From positions 1-13,829 of the forward strand of contig QNEG01000012.1 in assembly GCA_003645115.1 (NCBI GenBank): a stretch of 13,829 bases of DNA. The letters run 5' to 3'. The notes below the pieces were generated by a model. It was not told where the DNA came from and made no database searches. It saw nothing but the letters and a program-made list of their open reading frames with translations. Positions 9,101 to 13,829 of the stretch are shown piece by piece; the first letter of the stretch is position 1, and each line of letters opens with the position of its first letter. The position numbers were made by a program, and so were the translations under genes. Origin of the DNA: a bacterium (GTDB lineage Bacteria; UBP14; UBA6098; B30-G16).

Positions 9101-9709
9101 GATTACCCCGGAATCCTGGACTCCACAGATTTCTGGTTTTATTATACCAATGAGGTAGGAACAATCGATTCTGCCAGCGTAACTGTGGAAATCTATCTGG
9201 ATGATGTTCTCGAAGGCAGTTTCAATCTATTGGATTATCCTGAAATATTATGGATAGAGGGCGATAGTGTAGTGATATTCGCTCCCGGTGCAGAATTTAC
9301 TTTCGAGGAGGATAACACTTACACAATTTGTCTTACTCTCGAGGACCAATGTTATGCTGGCTATCACGAAGAGACCACTACCTGCACACTTTACTATGCC
9401 ACCGAAATTCAGGACAAGCCGATAACTCCCCATAGAACAACAATTCTGCCAAATTATCCCGACCCATTCAATGCCAGCACTATTATTCCAGTGCATCTGG
9501 GTAAAATGAGCTATGCCGAATTGCAAATTTTCGATGTTCAGGGCAGACTAATAAAGACATTGTGGAATGATGTTCTTCCACAGGGAATTACCAATTTCCG
9601 ATGGGATGGCACAAATTCTGATGGAAAAATAATGTCCAGTGGAGTCTATTTCGTAAGATTGCGAACACCCACTGCTACTATGATAACACGAATGAGCCTG
9701 ATAAAATAA
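6143..9709 (+). CDS. Large surface protein with tandem Ig-like repeats and C-terminal FlgD-Ig/type IX sorting-like domain
   Basis: This is a 1188-residue exported protein with a clear AGGAGG site 6 bases before the ATG. Residues 1-20 form a signal peptide with likely cleavage near MWA-QS. Residues about 21-430 are a beta-rich, aromatic N-terminal region. The middle is a series of Ig-like units, each ending in a strand plus proline-rich linker: ARYVVDLSPPELG (~523), SWSFIVNAHGPRA (~650), FWSFTIDTSIPTG (~752), CSWFYVNRESP (~859) and CRTFIVDLYPPEVG (~962), spaced 102-127 residues. The repeats are acidic (Asp-rich), as in calcium-binding or adhesive surface repeats. Residues about 1100-1188 are the tail: ILPNYPDPFNAS, LQIFDVQGRLIKTL, FRWDGTN, SSGVYFVRL and a basic end. 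A structural or adhesive surface role is inferred; no catalytic domain is visible. It is co-transcribed with the 283-residue gene upstream. Confidence 0.88.
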   Translation: MRKGIMILLIIFGVLSTMWAQSVITAFDRDTLFCAGLSATRGGFGLSAVDSYVVIDSTIINYFTRVLTYGGGLFGGGGTTIPAFFLDGNIYSANPYPPTGVDTVSPQNTEYSEIENILIADWWLADSTVQFTQTIYPFSVDSQGAAIIRYSIINHDTVSHQVGAMLFLDTNIDGVDDAPFVYPGIEVESTLVMDEEDIPPYFQVYEIGPWVPDDSQTVARIILDGLPNIKPQRLAICDQRTGLGTVAWDLDVLPAEPISDGMIIIQWGPENIEPGEGITYATTYGLAPEGEFIGGPLGGRVEMPYSTRIFHCELIPNPFSASVLFRNNTDSTMYNIYTKLETHHTGVSIDPDTMMFLADSMLSSEIVPINWTVSLDSLPVTDTSLVCTLWAWAETVITDGVLDTIHTIIPREITVPGATYQGPTAEIIYPLDNTFTSNVFQPLCIYLTDDDTTVAELSIRLGFIDPTTGEPLPWEIRPGLGGCTYENDTLYFPHEVYRSDGERVIYYLRPTYDMRGCPLDPTVSARYVVDLSPPELGYSYWYPPDDSVMEDSLLIAWINVIDRINRIDTLSLSVTIEEDESTHTHWFTDTTRDYYDSLLSYDFDTSFLYIDPLSEGWRFPDGPVTITLDSVCDLPDYGDPNCATFTPQSWSFIVNAHGPRAYPRTPDDGWFVSILSPDITFYLYDGNGIDPTSVLYEVDGDTFPAPEDYDWHDSIIVHTPDVSWDDGYEVEVEVLSAIDSFGKILDTTSNYFWSFTIDTSIPTGEMIVPAEGETISTPAPMVKLYLHDEYAGVADTSIVLTIDGVEWTVDGSTLIYDAVGETLTWDGAAVGASLAGSVEVCVYCFDKINMGEPNEMNYCSWFYVNRESPLVIFDPDFYSICTDDAPLSVIISDEDGVEGSSIAITIGDDTLDLDEPELSYDGGSEILTFTPTSSYWGMDGDSVEFCVISAADIYWNSISSPVCRTFIVDLYPPEVGPIDIIAYTHSDYPGILDSTDFWFYYTNEVGTIDSASVTVEIYLDDVLEGSFNLLDYPEILWIEGDSVVIFAPGAEFTFEEDNTYTICLTLEDQCYAGYHEETTTCTLYYATEIQDKPITPHRTTILPNYPDPFNASTIIPVHLGKMSYAELQIFDVQGRLIKTLWNDVLPQGITNFRWDGTNSDGKIMSSGVYFVRLRTPTATMITRMSLIK

Positions 9710-9720
9710 CACGGCGGAAA

Positions 9721-9783
9721 GATTAGTTCTCCAAAGCCGAAGATTCGTTCGGAAAAGTGGATGATTTGTTCGAAAAACCCGAG
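9721..9783. repeat. Three degenerate 21-bp tandem repeats
   Basis: Units at 9721-9741, 9742-9762 and 9763-9783 share the pattern GATTnGTTCnnnAAAnnnGAn; the second and third agree at 15 of 21 positions. Since 21 is a multiple of three, the minus strand reads as a heptapeptide repeat of the type xxFRTNx. I see no start signal supporting a gene there. The repeat lies in the 134-bp gap between two convergent genes, the surface protein and the methyltransferase. Confidence 0.75.
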
Positions 9784-9843
9784 TGTTGTTGCGTGGCAAA
9801 GAGTTAGGGGGATGCATAGATTTTGTGCAATTAGAGAGAAATA

Positions 9844-11463
9844 TCATCGTTTGAAAACTTTCAGGAAACAATCGTTTAGAGCATTCTTTATTTCTGAAGT
9901 GTCTTTTCCTTTTAGTTCTAAAGAACGAAATTGGTCATAAAGTGCAAGGATTTCCGTTTCCAAATCTGGAGTAATCTTTTGAAAATCAACAACAAGAGCA
10001 TCATTCAAATCATTCGGTTCAAATTTTCTAAGTCCATCGCCATATTCTCGCCTGCTATCATCAAATATTTCTGCAGCTACATCAGTAATCAGATATGCCA
10101 TAAGAAGCTCCAATTTTAAAAACAGTGATACCCTGGGATAGACACAGTGAAAAGATGTTAGATTATACACATTCGCTTCATTTCTCACGAAACGCAAACC
10201 AGAACGATTGAATACAATCGCGAGAATCGGCGCGGGTGGACGATTTTCCAATGAATACCAAGGTGTTCTATGACTTGTGAGATATTTTCTGTCAATGCCT
10301 TGTTTTTCACCCATTTGAATATACTTTCTCAAATTTGTATCATTCATATCTTTCGCGTCCAAAAGATATATGGGCTTGTCAGCTTTTCGTAACCTTTCAA
10401 AATCATCTGACCCAAAAAAGTGCTTTCTTGCATATTGGGCTTTGGAAAGACAGGGCAAAAGAAAATCCTTAGAAATACCGTGCTTTCTCCGTTTGCTTTC
10501 AGAAAAAAGGAAATATTTGTTTGCACCTGTGGCAATTCCCCTTGAAACTCTTGCGAAACTAGAGAATGGAACAAGGTTTTTATATTTACTTCCATTGAGT
10601 TCCTGGTAATAAACTCGCCACTTCTGGGCTTCATCCAGTTCTCTTATTTTGATGACTTTACCTTTCTTTCTCATTAGCGGGTAGGAAAGCATGTAACTGT
10701 GAATCAGATTAAGTTCGTCAATGTCTTTTATATTTATGAATTCCACCTCATGGTTATAGTCGTCTTTGGCAAATAGCAAAATACATGAGGTGGTCGTTGC
10801 ATTATCAAAAACCATAGAATTAAAATCAATAATAATGATAAATCTTAGCATCCCACTTTCTTTGATGAGACGCTTTATCTTTTTTCCATAGTTGGAGTTG
10901 AGAAATTCTGATGGAACTATAAAAGCAACTCTACCATGCGTTTTTACCTGCTTGAGAGCTTTCAGAAGGAACAATGTGTAGATATTTGTGAAACCGGACA
11001 GTTTAGTATTCATCTTTTCGCTAAACAATTCTAACAATTCCTTTTGGTTTCCATAGTTATGGAATTTTAAGTAGGGCGGATTGCAAATAATTCCATCGTA
11101 TTGTTTATCCCAATCTGAAATTAGATAGTCCTCATTCATTAGTTGAATATTTATTTCATTAACTCCTATAAGTAATTTCTTTGCTTCCTCAATTATTTTG
11201 TCACACACATCGCAGCCAATGAACTTGTAGGAATGAGCATCTTCGGGATGACTTTTTAGAATTGACCTAAAAAAGATACCCAAGCCGACTGCTGGGTCCA
11301 AAATCGTCTTTCCGCTTTTATTATTGATGACCCATGGAGACATAAAATCGGCAACATGAATTGGTGTGAAGAATTGCCCCATTTTCTTGCGATATTCGTA
11401 TGGGGTTCTGCGGATGTATTTATCCTCGCATTCTGTGCTGACTATTTGTTCGTATTCGGTCAT
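9844..11463 (-). CDS. Type II adenine-N6 DNA methyltransferase, gamma class (AccI-type modification enzyme)
   Basis: This 539-residue enzyme transfers a methyl group from S-adenosylmethionine to N6 of adenine in a specific DNA site. The motif order is that of gamma-class enzymes: motif X GQFFTP (29-34), motif I ILDPAVGLGIFF (54-65), an acidic motif II residue in IGCDVCD (Asp85) and the catalytic NPPY (128-131). The catalytic domain runs to about residue 260; the rest (about 290-539) is the presumed target-recognition region, with no break or frameshift. The ATG at 11463 lies 12 bases after the endonuclease stop, and its Shine-Dalgarno (TAGGAG) overlaps that stop, so the two are translationally coupled. 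Size and partner match M.AccI-type enzymes (recognition GTMKAC), but specificity cannot be read from the sequence. No cytosine-methyltransferase motifs are present. Confidence 0.92.
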   Translation of the reverse strand: MTEYEQIVSTECEDKYIRRTPYEYRKKMGQFFTPIHVADFMSPWVINNKSGKTILDPAVGLGIFFRSILKSHPEDAHSYKFIGCDVCDKIIEEAKKLLIGVNEINIQLMNEDYLISDWDKQYDGIICNPPYLKFHNYGNQKELLELFSEKMNTKLSGFTNIYTLFLLKALKQVKTHGRVAFIVPSEFLNSNYGKKIKRLIKESGMLRFIIIIDFNSMVFDNATTTSCILLFAKDDYNHEVEFINIKDIDELNLIHSYMLSYPLMRKKGKVIKIRELDEAQKWRVYYQELNGSKYKNLVPFSSFARVSRGIATGANKYFLFSESKRRKHGISKDFLLPCLSKAQYARKHFFGSDDFERLRKADKPIYLLDAKDMNDTNLRKYIQMGEKQGIDRKYLTSHRTPWYSLENRPPAPILAIVFNRSGLRFVRNEANVYNLTSFHCVYPRVSLFLKLELLMAYLITDVAAEIFDDSRREYGDGLRKFEPNDLNDALVVDFQKITPDLETEILALYDQFRSLELKGKDTSEIKNALNDCFLKVFKR

Positions 11464-11472
11464 CGCTCTTTT

Positions 11473-11478
11473 CTCCTA
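11473..11478 (-). promoter_or_regulatory. Ribosome-binding site overlapping the endonuclease stop codon
   Basis: On the minus strand TAGGAG contains both the TAG stop of the endonuclease and the AGGAG Shine-Dalgarno of the methyltransferase, whose ATG follows 9 bases later. This arrangement couples translation of the protective enzyme to that of the nuclease and fixes the methyltransferase start at 11463. Confidence 0.75.
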
Positions 11479-12546
11479 CGACGCCCCAATCATTGATAGA
11501 AAGGCGTCTACATCAAGATATGCATTCCCTTCTTCGAATGTAATATAAAATAGCAATCTGCCTCTTTCGAATTCTTTACATATGCTCTTGTGCTTAGGCA
11601 TATCAATTTTCTCTGCCAAAAGAGAACCTTCTCCAACATCTAAATAGATTGTAGATTTGAATTGATTCTTCGAGTTCCTCTCAATGGTAAATCTTTCTCC
11701 TTTCTTCGTCTCATCAGAAATTATTTCCAAGATATTCTTGAAAGATATTGCGTATGACTTATCGAAGAATACCTGGACATAGTAATGGGGAACTCCATAA
11801 GTTTGAATCCAAGTATTTATAACAAAGATATCCTCAACCTTTGGCGTAAAACTCAAATAATCCCGCTTTTTCAATTTTCCTATCCCAGCTTTCATGCTTG
11901 AAATGGTATCCCTGTGCACTTCTACTTTCTTGGTAAATCTTGGCACATTGAATAATGTCTCTAAATCATCAGGATTAACGCTATCAAGCCACTGTTGCCA
12001 TCTATCAGGCAGGTTTTCATAATCTGACTTCAAAGTTTCCAAACAGGTTTTTATGTTGCCAATAATTTCCATTCTTCGTGTATTTGAGTATTCATTGTAT
12101 TTCTCCACAAGAAAAGAGCTCGACCGTATCTCAAGTCCGGCAATAGCTTTAGGAACAATATTTGTTAATGTTTCAATATCATACCGGCTAATATCATATT
12201 CATTAAATTCGCCAAAATCTTCTTTTCGGAAAATCAGAAGGTCAGGTCTTTTACCGATTTCAGTGAGTTCTTTTCGATATGCCTCATAGAATTCAGAGAA
12301 TCCCGGTTCGCCAGCTACAATCTTTTCTGACCTCCCATACCTGACCGCGACAATACCGTTTTCAATTTCTTTTATTGCCCTGAAGATAACATCTTCTGCC
12401 CAATCGCCCTGTTCTCTGTGTGTTATGAAATCAGAAAACGCTTGAGTGGGTTCGCCACCTCTTTCTATTTGCTGAGGTAGGATTATCGTATTTTCTGGTA
12501 TGCTGGTTATCAAATCCCTAATCTCTTTTTTATATTCTTCACTCAT
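11476..12546 (-). CDS. Type II restriction endonuclease, probable AccI family
   Basis: This 356-residue protein directly precedes the methyltransferase and is its expected cleavage partner. Residues 43-51 read HREQGDWAE, and a PD-(D/E)XK-like core follows: GKRPDLLIF (98-106, Pro101-Asp102) and then GLEIRSSSFLVEKY (137-150, Glu139-x-Arg141). The last acidic residue is followed by Arg where most such nucleases have Lys. From memory, this PD...E-x-R-S-S-S-F pattern and the overall size fit the AccI family, which cuts GTMKAC; without a search the family call is moderate and the specificity unproven. The C-terminal half (about 180-356) is probably DNA-recognition structure. The ATG at 12546 has a good AAAGGAG site. 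No small controller (C) protein is encoded, so timing of nuclease expression must come from the operon order or the promoter. The gene is intact. Confidence 0.7.
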   Translation of the reverse strand: MSEEYKKEIRDLITSIPENTIILPQQIERGGEPTQAFSDFITHREQGDWAEDVIFRAIKEIENGIVAVRYGRSEKIVAGEPGFSEFYEAYRKELTEIGKRPDLLIFRKEDFGEFNEYDISRYDIETLTNIVPKAIAGLEIRSSSFLVEKYNEYSNTRRMEIIGNIKTCLETLKSDYENLPDRWQQWLDSVNPDDLETLFNVPRFTKKVEVHRDTISSMKAGIGKLKKRDYLSFTPKVEDIFVINTWIQTYGVPHYYVQVFFDKSYAISFKNILEIISDETKKGERFTIERNSKNQFKSTIYLDVGEGSLLAEKIDMPKHKSICKEFERGRLLFYITFEEGNAYLDVDAFLSMIGAS

Positions 12547-12584
12547 CTATTTCTCCTTTGGGTTGTCGGTGTGGGAGAGGGGAT

Positions 12585-13277
12585 TCATATTTCAATACCT
12601 AATTTATTTAATTTTAATTTCATTTTGCTATCGAACTTTTTATCGTTTATTGTAGCTTCGTATTTCTTTGCATCTGTTACAAACATATTCATAAGATACG
12701 AATTTAGTAATTTTTGGTCTTTATGTCCAAGCTCTTTTCTTATCAAACGAACTGGGTATATATAAGATAGATAAACCTGCAATACTATTCTTTCTTCTTT
12801 ATCCAAATCCTTTTCTATTTGCCCAAGCTTCTGAAATGCTTCGTAAAGCTTTAGAAATTCTTCCCCACCCCAAATGCTAAGCTGCTTTCTATATTGGAGC
12901 ATAGCCTCTCTTAGTTTTTCATTATTCATATCGAGACTTTCTCCACTTAACACCGGATTCTGAACTTCAAATAACCAATCAAGATATGCCTCATAAAAAC
13001 TTCTTTTGTTTTCCCATAATTTTTGTTTCCTAAATGCATGGAATGCACGCCATGCACCAATAGAACCAAGTATTAATGCACTGACAATAGGTATCGTAAA
13101 TGCATTTACAATTAGTTCTGGCTTATTCCATACAAATTTTATAGATACATAAAGAACAATAAGAAGTGCAGCAAATATAGCACAAACTGTTAGTGTGGCA
13201 ATCGCCATCATTATTGCACCGAAAATCGTAATAACAACATTGAACGCTTTGTTTTCTGTAATATCTGCTTTGCTCAT
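12585..13277 (-). CDS. Two-segment membrane protein with cytoplasmic helical domain, first gene of the restriction-modification operon
   Basis: I do not recognise a specific family. The 230-residue protein has two hydrophobic stretches, residues about 13-46 and 57-76, joined by a short loop (KFVWNKPEL). They are followed by a highly charged, mostly helical domain rich in Lys, Glu, Leu and Tyr (about 85-230; for example SFYEAYLDWLFEVQNPVL). This resembles uncharacterised two-helix membrane proteins that often sit in defence or mobile regions. It has no signal peptide cleavage site and no catalytic motif that I can see. The ATG at 13277 has an AGGAA site 7 bases upstream. The stop lies 38 bases before the endonuclease ATG and both are on the same strand, so it is probably the first gene of a three-gene transcript. 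It could be an accessory defence component, an envelope passenger, or a gene carried along by transfer. Confidence 0.75.
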   Translation of the reverse strand: MSKADITENKAFNVVITIFGAIMMAIATLTVCAIFAALLIVLYVSIKFVWNKPELIVNAFTIPIVSALILGSIGAWRAFHAFRKQKLWENKRSFYEAYLDWLFEVQNPVLSGESLDMNNEKLREAMLQYRKQLSIWGGEEFLKLYEAFQKLGQIEKDLDKEERIVLQVYLSYIYPVRLIRKELGHKDQKLLNSYLMNMFVTDAKKYEATINDKKFDSKMKLKLNKLGIEI

Positions 13278-13753
13278 TTAGAAATTCCTATTTTCAATAT
13301 ACTCACACTACCTCCACCATCTGCAAATCCAAATACCCTCCATATCCTGCGCTGTTTTTCACTCCCAATCGTAATATGCATTTGTATCATTTGCGAAGCG
13401 GTTTTTTTGGTTCTCTTTTTATAAAGAAAAAATTGCGGTAAGAAGAAGTCAAGAACAAAATTGAACAGGGACAAAATGTTCAGGTGCCCATACCTCCACA
13501 GCCTCAATAATATGACAACCTAAAAATATTTTGCGAATATCGGACAAATTTTGATTTAAAAATGGACTCTTTACCAAGATGGTATCCACCCTGAGATGGA
13601 ATTATTGAGTTGGTTTGGAGATTGGTTTGTGGTGAAAATTTGCAATTTGTTGGGTGAAAATAATATGCCAGCTCCCGCGGCGGGAGCTGGCTTTTCGGCG
13701 TTTTTGGGGTTAGATTTTGTTTGTAAAAAACAACAAACCCAAGGAGAACACCG
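13278..13753. other. Region between the restriction-modification operon and a plus-strand gene start
   Basis: This 476-bp stretch should hold the promoter of the restriction-modification operon on its minus strand. The best candidates there (a TTGACT near 13446-13451 and a TATAAA about 23 bases further on) are spaced too widely to accept. A minus-strand open frame without ATG start support overlaps the membrane-protein ATG; I do not accept it as a gene. The right end holds the GC-rich hairpin (13667-13691) and the ribosome-binding site of the next gene. Otherwise nothing is recognisable. Confidence 0.5.
13667..13691 (+). terminator. GC-rich perfect hairpin followed by T tracts
   Basis: GCCAGCTCCCG (13667-13677) and its exact complement (13681-13691) form an 11-bp stem with a three-base loop, followed on the plus strand by TTTT and, five bases later, TTTTT. 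This has the form of an intrinsic terminator for plus-strand transcription. No plus-strand gene lies just upstream, so it may act as an insulator that blocks read-through into the gene at 13754, as is common near the ends of transposable elements. Confidence 0.6.
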
Positions 13754-13829
13754 ATGATAAACTACTATCCCACAGTTATAAAATCCACTAATAAGATACA
13801 GATTAGATTGCAAATGGTCAAGCACGCAA
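13754..13829 (+). CDS. Start of a plus-strand gene, possibly a transposase (truncated by window edge)
   Basis: An AAGGAG ribosome-binding site (13741-13746) precedes the ATG at 13754 by 7 bases, and the frame is open for 25 codons to the edge (MINYYPTVIKSTNKIQIRLQ, then MVKHA). The basic, helix-forming start resembles the lead-in to the helix-turn-helix of some insertion-sequence transposases (IS481/IS3-like integrases), and a terminator-like hairpin sits just upstream. Too little is visible to be sure: the gene start is well supported, the transposase identity is a guess. Confidence 0.55.
   Translation, partial: MINYYPTVIKSTNKIQIRLQMVKHA

Noticed and set aside
9721..9783. Possible CRISPR array
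   Set aside because: The units are adjacent without spacers, degenerate, and there are no cas genes.
9548..9871. Minus-strand open frame of 107 codons including the FRTN heptapeptide repeats
   Set aside because: Most of it is antisense to the end of the 1188-residue gene and its start lies inside the methyltransferase gene. The repeat is better described at DNA level.
11506..11511. GTCTAC, which fits the AccI site GTMKAC, near the 3' end of the endonuclease gene
   Set aside because: A single match is expected by chance, and the specificity of this system is not known, so it supports nothing.
13274..13507. Minus-strand open frame of 77 codons overlapping the membrane-protein ATG by four bases
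   Set aside because: It opens with TTG and has no suitable ribosome-binding site; the first in-frame ATG (13390) would leave only 38 residues, also without a Shine-Dalgarno. Composition is not convincing, although the ATGA overlap is suggestive.

Overview
The window suggests an uncultured, low-to-moderate GC bacterium of the Fibrobacteres–Chlorobi–Bacteroidetes (FCB) superphylum or an allied candidate phylum such as Cloacimonadota or WOR-3. The main reason is that three predicted exported proteins end in, or run into, the same type of C-terminal domain: a P-x-PFN motif, then a strand ending in D-x-x-G-(R/N)-L(V/I), then a W-D-G and S-G-x-Y-F segment. This FlgD-Ig-like / type IX sorting-domain-like tail is typical of those lineages. 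The assignment is inference; no rRNA or other phylogenetic marker is present.

Layout. Positions 1-3203 hold two minus-strand genes for exported proteins: a predicted seven-bladed beta-propeller cut by the left edge (1-1377) and a 588-residue protein (1437-3203). A perfect 12-bp inverted repeat lies between them. Upstream, a strong sigma70-type promoter (3330-3358) and a GTAT microsatellite lie in the presumed 5' leader. Positions 3544-4878 (plus) encode a PduS/RnfC-like flavin and iron-sulfur protein, without any microcompartment or Rnf partner nearby. The next 392 bp hold a start-less open stretch that looks like a gene remnant, an inverted REP-like repeat, and a strong promoter very close to the next start codon. 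Positions 5271-9709 (plus) form a two-gene operon: a 283-residue anchored or secreted protein, then a 1188-residue surface protein with Ig-like repeats and the shared C-terminal domain.

Three 21-bp tandem repeats (9721-9783) separate this from a minus-strand three-gene unit (9844-13277). In transcription order it encodes a membrane protein of 230 residues, a probable AccI-family restriction endonuclease and a gamma-class adenine-N6 DNA methyltransferase. The endonuclease stop codon overlaps the methyltransferase Shine-Dalgarno sequence. The two enzymes should act as a type II restriction-modification pair: the methyltransferase protects host sites and the nuclease cuts unmodified DNA. The role of the membrane protein is unknown. 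To the right are a strong GC-rich hairpin with T tracts (13667-13691) and the first 25 codons of another plus-strand gene, possibly a transposase. The restriction-modification unit is therefore flanked by repetitive and perhaps mobile DNA, as expected of an acquired island.

There is no convincing large new system here. The most interesting points are the membrane protein heading the restriction-modification operon, the orphan PduS-like protein, the microsatellite in a surface-protein leader, and the coding-like remnant at 4859-5083. No tRNA, rRNA, CRISPR array or complete insertion sequence was seen.
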